The notes under the pieces: generated by a model
Seen by the model: only the letters and a program-made list of their open reading frames with translations
Databases searched by the model: none
What the model was told of the DNA's origin: nothing
From: Leptomonas pyrrhocoris
Lineage: Eukaryota; Euglenozoa; Kinetoplastea; Trypanosomatida; Trypanosomatidae
Assembly: GCF_001293395.1 (NCBI RefSeq)
Contig: NW_015438364.1
Location: forward strand, 1-64,000
Direction: 5' to 3'
DNA: 64,000 bases
Shown: piece after piece, positions 37,191 to 46,600 of the stretch
How positions within the stretch are numbered: position 1 is the stretch's first letter
How the letters are laid out: the number at the start of each line of letters is the position of its first letter
Position numbers and translations under genes: made by a program

Positions 37191-39917
37191 CTATGTCTCT
37201 TGAGGACGCTTCTTCACGACACAAACGCCCTCTAACACCGTACTCACAGGCACGTACTTCGGATCGGCACACTCCACCTTGTCAGTTGCACTCAGCAGAA
37301 CCGGCGTCTTCTGCGTCTGGAAGCCGGTGATGGGCTTCGGGTTACCAGGCAGCGCCACCGTGTCCACGGGCAAACCCACACGCACCATCACGGAGTCCAC
37401 CGGCTCCATCTCCTCATCCACCGCCATCATCATGCGTGGGCTGATGGCGGGCGTGATGGCGTAGAACATATAGTGGCACTCACCCAGCAGCGTGTTGGAG
37501 AAATCAAGGGAGCTGTGCAGCAGACTCAGCACGCCCATCAGCGCCGTCATGTCCACCGAATTTCCATCGTTCTGCAGACAGGACAGCGTCAGGTGGCCCT
37601 TGCCCATCGCGCAGAGACCCTCCGCCAGGCGCACCGCAAAGGTGGCACCCGCGTAGATTTGCTTCTGGTAATACGAGGAGAGATTGTGCAGCTTCGTGGC
37701 GACGCGGGCGTTGGTGCTGCCGGCGGCAACGATGCCCATCGCCATAATGGCGTTGGTGGCCGTCGACACATCGGAGTCGTGCGCCAGCCGGTTCAGCGTC
37801 TCCACCACCGGCATGTTCGGGTTGCCGGCAGAAAGCAGCGCGTAGACCAGCGGCACGGCGCAGCGGCCCGACATCGGGTCCTTGCCTTTGCTCACCGTGT
37901 CGGCCAGCAGGATGTGGATAATGGCGCGCTTCGTCATCTCCATACCCAGATCCTCGCCCACGGCGATCAAGCCGATGCCGAGCACCGCAGCTGCTTTGTA
38001 GTTCAACGGTATCGGCTTCTCCTCCCCTTCGGGCTTCTGCGCCTGCTCATTCGCCTCTTCGTTGCCGTCTTCGGCCTCGTTCTTTTCCTCCTCGTTCTCC
38101 GGCTCCTCGTTCTCGGCGATCACGTGGAAAAGACTCTGGATAACAACGACGTTGCCCGTGGCCGCAAAGGCACAGCTGCGCACCACGATCTCCGTGTAGC
38201 GCTGAATGAGCGTGGGCAGCGCACGGGTGGCGTCCAGCAAGGTGTCGGCGGCCTCCTGTCGGCCGAGAAACATGCAGCCCAGGGCGAGAATAAGGTAGCG
38301 CACGCACGGCTCCTTCAGCTTGTTCTCCGGGACCTCCATCAGGCAGTTGATCATCGTCTCAGAGATGTCCTCGTCTGCGGAGGCAACAAAGACGGTGGAC
38401 AAGGCGTAGGCTGCGATGCACTGCACCAACAGCTTCTGCTCCGAGTCCGCCAGCATGGGGACGAGCAGCTCCTTCACGTCCTCCTTGCGTGTACCGGCGT
38501 AGGCGTAGCCCAGACCCAGGATGGCGCCAATGGCCACCTCATCCTCATGCGCGTTGATTTGCTCGGAAAGCAGACCCAGAGCAGGGTCGAAGGGGTTCTT
38601 CACCCCGCACATGACAATGCCAGACGCAAGGCACGCCCCCGCCTTCACGTAGGTGCTCTCTGAGTAAAAGTACTTGTCGATCTGCTGCAGACCCTCAACG
38701 TGATCCCACAAGTGCAGCAGGCCCAGCGCAGCCGTCGTGGAGATGATGCGGTCCTCGCGTTGGTCAAAGAAGAAGGCCGGCGTGTCGGAGAGGAACTTGT
38801 CCGTGCCGTAACCGCAGTTCGCCAGCCCGCTTACAAAGGCGCTGACGAGGTTGTTCTGCAAGTCCTTCGGCGCGCTCTTCTCATCTGTCGACATCTTAAA
38901 GACTTCCTCTAAGGTCTTGGGGGCCATGGAGTCCAGCTCCTGCGCGGTGTGGCGGTACAGCTGCGACAGCCGCATGTTGCCATTGGCGTCCTGGAGTAAC
39001 TCGTCCTCCTCGTCGTCCATATCGAGGAAGAACTTCTGTCGCGCGCAGGAGAGGGCCATCTGAAGACGCTCGGGCTTACTGGTGCACTCCTTGAAGAGCT
39101 CCGCCACCAGCTCCCGGTCGTTGAGTGCGAGCGCCACCATCGCGGCATCCGGGTAGGCCTTCATCTTCTTGTAGATGTCGTAGACGGTGCGCAGCGCCTC
39201 ACTGTCGGAGGGGCGTGTCAGGTATTTGCTGATTGCGGCGATATAGTTTGCAATGCGTTTGTAGTTGGACGCCTCTGCGTGCGGCAGGATGCGCGCCACG
39301 CCGTCGATCTCCAGAAGTAGGTCAATCGCCGTTGCCTCGTCTTGATGCATCAGCATGTAGGTGACTGTCTGATCCACAAAACCGTTGAGGTGGTCGGTCG
39401 GGTCGTGGTTGCCGGCCCGATCCCGCCACTCCTCCGCGATGGCGCCGGCGAGGAAGCGCAGGTACTCGTGGCCCCACTGCGCCAGATCGTCCGTGGTGCC
39501 CTTCAGTTTGTGCTCCAATAGCGTGCGGTTGCCGCTCTTCGACTCCAGCGTCATCGAAATAAAGGAAAGAAGGTCGTGCAGACGGCGGGACACCGAGGGG
39601 TCCTGCGTGCCCTTCAGCGCCGCCTCCAGATCCGGGTAGAGGGCGCGAATATGCTTCAGCGGCGGCGGCACGGCAGCAAGGCTGCCACTGCTGCTCGTGC
39701 GCAGCAGCTCCACCAGACGCTCCACCGCGACTTTTGCGATGCGGGCGTCGGTGTCCGCGGCCCGCGTCACGAGGAGCTCCACTTCCTCCTTGATGCGCCT
39801 GTCCTCCTCACTCATCTTGTTTTCATTCTCCTTCTTCTTCTTCTCATTGACGTCGTTCTTCTTCACCGGGTCCTGCGAGGGCACCCCGACCTCGACCTCT
39901 TTGGACTTCGGCTCCAT
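37191..39917 (-). CDS. RPN1: 26S proteasome regulatory subunit RPN1 (PSMD2)
   Basis: 908 residues from an ATG at 39917, the usual size of RPN1. A Lys/Glu-rich N-terminus precedes helical repeats; the proteasome/cyclosome (PC) repeat toroid runs at about 390-770 with typical segments ALGLLHLWDHVEGLQQIDKY, YVKAGACLASGIVMCGV, AILGLGYAYAGT and AVLGIGLIAVGEDLG. An acidic insert (about 605-640, Glu/Asn-rich) interrupts the toroid. The C-terminus ends in a conserved beta domain (TPVLLSATDKVECADP). RPN1 is the base subunit that docks ubiquitin receptors and the deubiquitinase UBP6. Part of the conserved housekeeping set in this transcription unit. Confidence 0.96.
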   Translation of the reverse strand: MEPKSKEVEVGVPSQDPVKKNDVNEKKKKENENKMSEEDRRIKEEVELLVTRAADTDARIAKVAVERLVELLRTSSSGSLAAVPPPLKHIRALYPDLEAALKGTQDPSVSRRLHDLLSFISMTLESKSGNRTLLEHKLKGTTDDLAQWGHEYLRFLAGAIAEEWRDRAGNHDPTDHLNGFVDQTVTYMLMHQDEATAIDLLLEIDGVARILPHAEASNYKRIANYIAAISKYLTRPSDSEALRTVYDIYKKMKAYPDAAMVALALNDRELVAELFKECTSKPERLQMALSCARQKFFLDMDDEEDELLQDANGNMRLSQLYRHTAQELDSMAPKTLEEVFKMSTDEKSAPKDLQNNLVSAFVSGLANCGYGTDKFLSDTPAFFFDQREDRIISTTAALGLLHLWDHVEGLQQIDKYFYSESTYVKAGACLASGIVMCGVKNPFDPALGLLSEQINAHEDEVAIGAILGLGYAYAGTRKEDVKELLVPMLADSEQKLLVQCIAAYALSTVFVASADEDISETMINCLMEVPENKLKEPCVRYLILALGCMFLGRQEAADTLLDATRALPTLIQRYTEIVVRSCAFAATGNVVVIQSLFHVIAENEEPENEEEKNEAEDGNEEANEQAQKPEGEEKPIPLNYKAAAVLGIGLIAVGEDLGMEMTKRAIIHILLADTVSKGKDPMSGRCAVPLVYALLSAGNPNMPVVETLNRLAHDSDVSTATNAIMAMGIVAAGSTNARVATKLHNLSSYYQKQIYAGATFAVRLAEGLCAMGKGHLTLSCLQNDGNSVDMTALMGVLSLLHSSLDFSNTLLGECHYMFYAITPAISPRMMMAVDEEMEPVDSVMVRVGLPVDTVALPGNPKPITGFQTQKTPVLLSATDKVECADPKYVPVSTVLEGVCVVKKRPQET

Positions 39918-40779
39918 GGCAAGCGGGTGTGAAAATGGAAGTGGGAGGAAGCGTTAGTGCACCGGAGGCGAATCCGCACGGGACAGCGAGCAGCGGATCA
40001 AGCAAAAAATGAATGTACGTAAAAATAAGGCGAAATAAAGCGTGGGAAAAACCGCGTAGACATAGAAGAGAATCAACGCGAAAAGCTTACGGGGTTCGAC
40101 TAGCACGGGGGGAACACGTCGCCACGTCCAACTTGAGTGAGCTAAATCAAAGGAAAACAAAATACACTGGAGAGAAAGAAATTCACATCACGACACGCAA
40201 AGCCATCCGCGGCGTCACAGAAATACGAGGAGAAAAAGATAGGTTCAGATGGAGTGAAGAGCTGTTCGGTTTTTTGAAAGGAGGGGCGGTTGCTCCGTTC
40301 TTGAAGAGCATGTCTCAGCGAGTGTGAAGTCTGAAACCTCTGAGCGAAAAACATCGGCCAACACACAATCGCGGTTTCGCACTTCAGCTCCTCGTCAGCA
40401 AAGAAAGGCAACACCTCTGAGATGTACCGCAAAGTGAGCGCACGCGCAAGCAACGAAAAGTATGCAATCTGCAATTCGTCGTTTCTTCTCTTGACCGCCG
40501 TTTGTTGGTTTGCAGCTGTGGTGTGTTTACAGATGGCGCTTTTTATCGTGGTGACGTCTGCGGTGACACGTACTCGCCACCACAGCAATCAGATGGCGAT
40601 TCTTGTTTACATGAAAGGCAGAATGCGAAAAGAAAAAAGAAGAGAGAAATTCCAAAGACACAGATATCACCAACGCGGTTCAGCCGCCACAGTGGCCACG
40701 ACTGCCGGCTTCAACGCCGGAGCCATTCATAAATCTTACATCAGTAAAACACCAGAAGAAAAGGCACGGCTTTGTTCCT
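39918..40779. other. Intergenic region (862 bases)
   Basis: RPN1 leader and IQCH 3' UTR. A good minus-strand pyrimidine tract lies at 40620-40660, followed by a 148-codon open stretch (40142-40588) that has no early ATG; its only ATG lies about 70 codons before the end. I do not call it a gene. Confidence 0.5.
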
Positions 40780-43476
40780 CTACCGCAGGAGTTGAGAAAG
40801 CTGCCGCACAAGAGACGAGAAGTACACACAGTTGCTCTCCGCCAAGTGCTCGCCCTGCTTCGGCAGCTCCATGTTCAAAAGCAGCTGGAACTCCGCCAGC
40901 CGCCGCACCGCCCGCGCCGCATCCGTCTCAATCGAAATGACGCCCATGCAGTTGCACAGGAACACGTTGAGGAAGTGAAAGACGACGCCGGTGCGGCAGC
41001 CGCAGTCGTAGGCCAGCCGGCGGCTCTGGCAGCGCGCGAAGAACGACGCGTGGCGAATGGCGGATATGTACGGGCTGTAGAGGACACCGCTGTAGGCGTA
41101 GGCGAGGGCCTCACCCGAGGTCGCACGCACGCAGGTGCCGCGCTTCGCATCCCACGTGCTCCCGGCGATGACGGTGGCGAGGCCGTGGGCGGCTGCGTAG
41201 GTCGACAACCCAAAATCCACGTCCACTCCCCAAACCCGCTGCTGCTCCGCTGCACCGTCTGCGCCTGCCGTGTCGGTGGTCACGACGTAGTCCACGGAGA
41301 CGTACCCGATAATACGCTTGCGGTAGGCGGCTTGGCCCACGCTGAGGGAGGCGCCTCGAATTGCCGCGTAGGGCACGGTAGAGCGGCACGGAAACAAGGA
41401 ACCCATCACGGTGAGCGCCGGCGCCAGCAGCGGCTCCACCACCGACTCCAGCTGCACCGTGCCGGAAGGCGAAATAAAAAGATTGGCCGTCACCGGGGAG
41501 GTGAGCCCGGGCAGCACCGCCTCGACGGTCCCGCCTACCATGTCGAACATCGCCAAGTACGACTCCCAGTCGGGGTAGATGTGAGGATGCAGCAGACGGA
41601 CACGCTTGGCGCCGTGTACCTCCAATTCGCGCGCCACTGCAGCCTCTGACGCTCCCTCGCTGTTATCCTGCAAGGACCGCAGACGGTTCACATCTAAGTA
41701 GGCGTGGCCGTGGCTGGCGAACTCGTTCTCAAGCTTGATGAGCCAGCGTGAGACATCGCGGTGCTCCAAGATTAAGGAAGTGAGTGCGTGCAGCAGATCG
41801 CCTCGAGATCGAAGCTGCGCTGCTCCGGGCGGGGTCATCACATCAGCCGCCTCGAGTAAGCGCCGGCAGCCGCTCTTCGAGCCGTAGGCCTGCACAATGC
41901 GAGGCTCCGCAGAGAGCAGTGGCACGTTCAACTGACTCGCCAAGGTGAGCTCCTCTGGGCCCACCACCGCAGGCACAATGTAGGCGGGCTTGCCAGTGCT
42001 GAGTGCCGAGAGCAGCTTCAGCAGCCGGGGGGAGAGTAATATCATGCGGGTGAGACTCAGACCAGCAGGGAGCCGTGCTGCATTCTCCGGCACGACGTAC
42101 GTCAGCCGCCCTGCCACGTTCGTGATGCCGCTCTCCGCCAACAGCTTTTCGTAGTACTGCCGAATTTCCTGTTCTGGTTTTTCAGGGACGACAAAGACGA
42201 CCTGCACCCGTGGGTCGGCCAGCATGCTGAGGCGGGTCAGCTGCCCAAGCTGCTGCGCTTCAAAGAAGGACACCTTCTTGGCCTGATAGGTGGGGTAGGA
42301 GAGGGAGGGAATGTGAAGGATGGTGCGGCGTCCCTCCTGTATCTGCGGCCACGCCGCCTTGAATTCCTCCATGGTCTGTCGCCACCGCAGCAGGTTGGTG
42401 TCGCGAAGCGTGCGGATGGTGCGGCGGGTCATGCAGCGCGCCCGGTAGGTCGCCCACTGCCGCTGAATCGCGATGGCGGCACGGGTGCCAATGAGGAGGT
42501 GGATGTACGCAATGCGTTGCCGATACATGAGCCACGTGGCTTGGATCTTGGTGGCAGCAATGTGGTGGCGACGGGGGCCGTAGTGGAAAGGGCGAGAGGC
42601 GTCAGAGACCAAGGGGAGTATCTCCTCTACGTTGGCGATACACTGCACCAGCTCGGCAGCAGTGACCAAATCCGGAGCTTGGTAGGAGGCCAGCTGCGCC
42701 AGTTGCTTGCCGTCCACGTAGGCCAGCTCCACCCCGTAGGTGGACATGAGCTCCTCCAACGCCTCAATCAGACCCTCCACTTCTCCCCAGCTGGCACTGT
42801 AGTGTCGTTTGAAGGACGCAAACTCTGGCGTGTTGCGCAGTGCTTTGCCTTTGCGGATGATGAACTCGTGCATCGAGTACAAATCAAGAAGCTGCGTGTA
42901 CGTTCGCGTGTCGTCGCGCGTGGTGGCGTCAGCGTGTACAGCCGGGGCCATGTTTGCCGCCGCGGAGGAAGAGGAAGACGGCTGCGGCTGTGGCGATGGC
43001 GCTGATCGCTGTGCTTCAGAGGCCGCTGCTGCTGCGGCGGCTGCTGCTGCTGCCTGTTGCGCACGTCGCTCCTGCGCCTGATCGGCCTCCCACCCCTTCA
43101 ACTCCTCCAAGTTGAGCGCAGCGGGGATGCGGGCGAGTTCGTCCATGTCTAGCTTGTACTCCCGCACGCCGTTGAAGCCGGAGTTCTCTGTCATCACGTT
43201 CGGCTGCCGGCGACTGCGCTCCGCCGACTTGTGCAACACGACGCGCTTTGAGCGCATTGGGCCATCGGTGGTCAGCATTGGCTCTAAATCAGCATCGGCC
43301 TTGATGATGCCGCTTTCGATGAGGTGAAGAAGTCCGCACGGTGGCGAAGGTGTGTAGGCGGGGCCGCGGACGGTGCCGTTCGGAAATGCGCCTGATTTAC
43401 TTGACAGCATCGGCAGCCGCGTTGACGGCGTCCGCACCGTCGTGGTCTGCGACTGGGAAGGCTTGAGCGACTTCAT
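40780..43476 (-). CDS. IQ-motif, ATP-grasp-like protein related to IQCH
   Basis: 898 residues from the ATG at 43476 (upstream only TTG). Two IQ calmodulin-binding motifs are visible at about 312-350 (AATKIQATWLMYRQR and AAIAIQRQWATYRAR). The following part matches the IQCH family: a Rossmann/ATP-grasp-like region with PRIVQAYGSKSGCRRLLEAA near 540 and RWLIKLENEFASHGHAYLD near 590. IQCH is known from vertebrate testis and is conserved mostly in flagellated eukaryotes, so an axonemal or flagellar role is likely here. Low-complexity Ala/Gln runs occur near 140-180. The gene sits between RPN1 and RPB3 in the part of the window rich in flagellar genes. Confidence 0.8.
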   Translation of the reverse strand: MKSLKPSQSQTTTVRTPSTRLPMLSSKSGAFPNGTVRGPAYTPSPPCGLLHLIESGIIKADADLEPMLTTDGPMRSKRVVLHKSAERSRRQPNVMTENSGFNGVREYKLDMDELARIPAALNLEELKGWEADQAQERRAQQAAAAAAAAAAASEAQRSAPSPQPQPSSSSSAAANMAPAVHADATTRDDTRTYTQLLDLYSMHEFIIRKGKALRNTPEFASFKRHYSASWGEVEGLIEALEELMSTYGVELAYVDGKQLAQLASYQAPDLVTAAELVQCIANVEEILPLVSDASRPFHYGPRRHHIAATKIQATWLMYRQRIAYIHLLIGTRAAIAIQRQWATYRARCMTRRTIRTLRDTNLLRWRQTMEEFKAAWPQIQEGRRTILHIPSLSYPTYQAKKVSFFEAQQLGQLTRLSMLADPRVQVVFVVPEKPEQEIRQYYEKLLAESGITNVAGRLTYVVPENAARLPAGLSLTRMILLSPRLLKLLSALSTGKPAYIVPAVVGPEELTLASQLNVPLLSAEPRIVQAYGSKSGCRRLLEAADVMTPPGAAQLRSRGDLLHALTSLILEHRDVSRWLIKLENEFASHGHAYLDVNRLRSLQDNSEGASEAAVARELEVHGAKRVRLLHPHIYPDWESYLAMFDMVGGTVEAVLPGLTSPVTANLFISPSGTVQLESVVEPLLAPALTVMGSLFPCRSTVPYAAIRGASLSVGQAAYRKRIIGYVSVDYVVTTDTAGADGAAEQQRVWGVDVDFGLSTYAAAHGLATVIAGSTWDAKRGTCVRATSGEALAYAYSGVLYSPYISAIRHASFFARCQSRRLAYDCGCRTGVVFHFLNVFLCNCMGVISIETDAARAVRRLAEFQLLLNMELPKQGEHLAESNCVYFSSLVRQLSQLLR

Positions 43477-44516
43477 GGAGTATGGCGTCAACAGAAAGCC
43501 GTGTGAAGACAAAACCGCCAGGCAGCGTACACGCCTTCTTTGCAGTTTGTTTGCTGTTGTCGTTGAGACGGTGAGGCCACGTTACGGCGAAACCAAAAGA
43601 AAGCAAGAGACAAAAGAACCAAGGCGTACTTGGTTCGCTCGTCTCGCCTTCGCAAATCACTATGGTAGGCGGGCTCGAAAGAATTGAAAGGAAAACAGAC
43701 AGACCGCGCGGAAGAGGGGAGTGAGGCGAATTTGGGGAAATCAAAAAAAAAATCCGGTCAGAGAGATGTGCTTCTGAATGACGTGAAGTCAACCGATACG
43801 TCCCCCGCTCGACACACACGCCTTTGTTTCGTCTTTCAGCCGCTTACATCTAAGGCTTCCTTGCTGTCACCAGAACTCGCACCGTGACCAAAAGAAAAAG
43901 AAGAAAGAGAGGGGCGGGGGAGCGATGGCCTTCAAGTCAGCTCTAGGAATTCTCTTCTTCTCTCGTTCGCGGCCATCTTCTGCCGCTCCGCGTGTGTTGG
44001 ACAAAACACTTTTTGCCGGTTGAGGTGCATTAAATGTAAAACGCAGATAAGTCGAATAAACGGATAACAAATTCACGCATAAATCAGCACCAACGCGCGC
44101 ACGCAAGGCCGAAAAGAAGAGCTCAACAACCAACAAAAGGGGATCCGCCCGCATCCCTAAACATGCAGTTCACACAGTGCATTGAAACGCTGATGAACCA
44201 CCGGGAGCCGCCGGCAAAACACGACTCCTTGAAACCAATTCGGTAAAGTGCCGCTTTTCCCACCACCACCACAGTTTGCGGGCAGAGACGTTGAGCACCT
44301 CTCTTTCCCAGACCGCAAACCCCTCTCCTTGCGAAATCGAAACAAAAGGAGAAAGGAGTAGATTGCCGAGTATTGGAGAGCAAAGTGACGCCGTCGCCTT
44401 TTCCTTTCACTTCTCCAACCCGCGCGCTGCCAGGACCGCACCCACTCCTTCCCCGCGCCCCGCGCTCCGATGCACGCGAAGGTTCATCATCTCGAACAGC
44501 TTATTATTTACCTTTA
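43477..44516. other. Intergenic region (1040 bases)
   Basis: Holds at least three minus-strand pyrimidine tracts (about 44330-44365, 43885-43925, 43680-43760). The last serves IQCH. The middle one is followed by an ATG immediately closed by TAA, and the first by an ATG frame of 19 codons. So a non-coding or very short transcript is possible but no gene is supported. Confidence 0.5.
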
Positions 44517-45530
44517 TTATTGCATCGTGAAGTCTAAGTTGTCCTCCTCCGCACCGCGGCGCACGGCATCCGCGTTGGGCACCACCTGCGCCGTGGGGGC
44601 CTGGCCAATAGTGCGCATCTTAACCCCGTCAGCGTTGGGGTCCTTCATTAAGCCTTCGCCGACGCGCTGCAGCTTTTTGCGCAGCACCGCCACGGCGTCG
44701 TACACAATTTGCAGTACCGGCAATACGCCTGTGGACTCAACGGTGAAGGTGAAGTCGAAGTAGCCCATCTTATTCTTCTTGGGCCGCACAAAGACGAGCG
44801 GCTCGGGCAGTTTGTCGAAGGGCGGCTCCTGCGCGGTGCACTCACGGCAGAAGATGCACGCGTCTTCGTCCTGGACCTCTACCATGCCGGTGCGCTCCAC
44901 AAAGCGGAAGACGTTTCGCGGGCACCGCGCCACCCACTCCCGCGCCCGCTCCTTCCCGAGGCTTTGGAAGCCGTTCGGGTTGAGCAGGATATCGGGTGCG
45001 TAGCGCATGGCCACCGTGGCCACTGGCATAAACTTGGCGTGTGTCTTGGCGATGTTCTTGCGGATCACCACGTGCAAGTCCAGCACCTGACTGCGGCCTA
45101 ATGTGACGAGCCAAATACCGTGCTCCTCGGCGCTGACAGGGTACACCTCCTCGTCGTCGATGTGGAGGGAGTCACCGATAAAAACTTGCATGCTATGTTG
45201 ATTCGATGGGCACTCCACCCGTAAGGAGCCGGTGATTTGGCAATCTGGACAGCCGCCACCACCACAACTACAGTCCTGCGGGAAGTTCAGCCGCTTTGCC
45301 TTCTCAGAGAAGAGCGGAACGAGACCCATGCGGTGGGCGATCATCTCATCCGGCAGCACGGAGGTGTTCTGACGAATCGTGACAGACTCGATGCCGAGCG
45401 TGGGGACCTCGGCCAGCATCACACGGCGCAGCGCATTTGCGAAGGAGCTGTCTACCTCATTGAGCTTGAACACCAGCGTCTCACCTGCCGCGTGCTCCTT
45501 CTTGATACACTCAATGATCTCTACTTTCAT
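44517..45530 (-). CDS. RPB3: RNA polymerase II subunit RPB3
   Basis: 337 residues from the ATG at 45530; the upstream extension begins at a TTG. The N-terminal alpha-like dimerisation domain is clear (ETLVFKLNEVDSSFANALRRVMLAEVPTLGI), followed by AHRMGLVPL. A zinc loop with four Cys (CSCGGGGCPDC) lies near residues 86-96, the same place as in yeast RPB3. The insert domain and final dimerisation helix (VLPVLQIVYDAVAVLRKKL) follow. A second Cys cluster (CIFCRECTAQ) near 225 resembles the iron-sulphur-type loop of archaeal subunit D. RPB3 pairs with RPB11 to form the assembly platform of polymerase II, which transcribes these polycistronic units. Confidence 0.95.
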   Translation of the reverse strand: MKVEIIECIKKEHAAGETLVFKLNEVDSSFANALRRVMLAEVPTLGIESVTIRQNTSVLPDEMIAHRMGLVPLFSEKAKRLNFPQDCSCGGGGCPDCQITGSLRVECPSNQHSMQVFIGDSLHIDDEEVYPVSAEEHGIWLVTLGRSQVLDLHVVIRKNIAKTHAKFMPVATVAMRYAPDILLNPNGFQSLGKERAREWVARCPRNVFRFVERTGMVEVQDEDACIFCRECTAQEPPFDKLPEPLVFVRPKKNKMGYFDFTFTVESTGVLPVLQIVYDAVAVLRKKLQRVGEGLMKDPNADGVKMRTIGQAPTAQVVPNADAVRRGAEEDNLDFTMQ

Positions 45531-46043
45531 TGATTGATTTGTTTTCGCGGTCGTTGACCGGAGAGATGTGAGAATGAAGAAAAAGGAGGAAAGCAAATAA
45601 GTTGTTTGTCGCCCCGTGGTGTACAAACAAAAGAGGTAGCTGTGGGATGAAGAAGACAGAACACCAAAGCGGCGGATGCGTAAGCGACGCGACGCAGCGG
45701 TGTATGCAGTTCAGCGGCGAACGTTTTCTTCTATGCAATCCACCTCGGCAGCTGCTTTGTCGTAGTCCAAAGATATGAGTCGAAGACAAGTGTTTTCCCC
45801 CGCTTTCATCAAGAAAGAGGTCATAGAGAGAGGGGGAGAGAAAGAGAGCTGGGTAGCAGAAATAGAGGCTCAGTTTGTTTTTATGAAGAAGAGTGGGGTC
45901 AAGGAAGAACTGTTTCTCCGTATTCAATTCGCCATGCAGATACCCGCAAGGAGCCTTTTTCAGGTAGGACTCTCTCCTGTGCCGCGCAAAACATCGATAA
46001 CACGTTCCTTTAACGTTTAGTGCAGCACGTTAGAGTCACTGAC
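45531..46043. other. Intergenic region (513 bases)
   Basis: RPB3 leader and the 3' UTR of the candidate gene at 46044-46265. Y-rich on the minus strand at 45820-45850. No other gene seen. Confidence 0.5.
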
Positions 46044-46265
46044 TCACACCACAACACACTGATGTTCAAAGTCCCATGTCTCTTTCCACCACAAAAACAT
46101 CGCTGCCTTGCCGGCAAAGCTCCGCAGCAGCTGCTCCTTTGAAAGCACTTCATTGGGCTTTATTTCTATATCCCCCGACGACGCCGAGCAACGGGAGCAA
46201 CACACAGAAGAATACATGCGAGAAATGGGAGGACAGCGGAGAGACGCACCGACCGGCACGCACAT
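46044..46265 (-). CDS. Candidate unannotated small protein (73 aa)
   Basis: 73 residues from an ATG at 46265; a second in-frame ATG at 46217 would give 57. A tract rich in T (minus strand of 46284-46330) ends GCGAG at 46280-46279 and the first ATG is 13 bases on. Spacing is normal: 335 bases to the IFT70 stop, 513 to the RPB3 start, in what would be a 1070-base gap. The sequence reads well as protein, especially the last 40 residues (DIEIKPNEVLSKEQLLRSF, then KAAMFLWWKETWDFEH). It has five Cys near the N-terminus and no recognised family. The Trp-rich amphipathic end might contact a membrane or a complex. Confidence 0.5.
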   Translation of the reverse strand: MCVPVGASLRCPPISRMYSSVCCSRCSASSGDIEIKPNEVLSKEQLLRSFAGKAAMFLWWKETWDFEHQCVVV

Positions 46266-46600
46266 CAGAGGGAGGCGCCTCGCACAGAAGGTAGGGAAAA
46301 CGTGAACGACCAACAAAAGAAAAAAAACTCGCACCAATCAAAAACAGTAGATACTCTCTAAAGCACTTTTTCCCATAAGAAGACACTTCGGCACAATGAC
46401 TCTACGTCGTTGGCGTCACGGGACCACTTCCGCGTCTCATACGCACGTGTATGTACATCAACGGTTGGTGCTCCTTGCACGAGTAGCATCCACAAGCTCA
46501 CCAACAATCTAATCCACAAGCGCCGCAGAAGGAAAAGGAAAGGGAAATAAAAACTCAAGTAAAAGCCTGTGTGGTTCCTGTAGACAGAACGCTTTATACG
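46266..46600. other. Intergenic region (335 bases), IFT70 3' UTR
   Basis: IFT70 3' UTR and splice signal of the candidate gene at 46044-46265. No gene seen. Confidence 0.5.

Noticed and set aside
37473-38663. Plus-strand frame of 396 codons opposite RPN1
   Set aside because: Antisense of a strongly conserved protein, His/Leu/Arg-rich without domain sense. The same applies to plus-strand frames opposite SPT16 (10177-11286), uL3m (14664-15596), TrpRS (20779-21660), DOCK (32409-33455), the RS protein (53963-54985) and SNF2 (60056-61288).
40142-40588. 148-codon minus-strand open stretch between RPN1 and the IQCH-like gene
   Set aside because: Parts look protein-like, but the upstream end is a TTG right after a stop and the only ATG would leave about 70 poorly supported codons after a 250-base leader.
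43477-43512. N-terminal extensions starting at GTG or TTG (for example of the IQCH-like gene here; also RPB3, IFT70, WDR34, DOCK, SNARE and RS-protein genes)
   Set aside because: Nuclear genes of trypanosomatids start at ATG; the extensions run into leader sequence and splice tracts.
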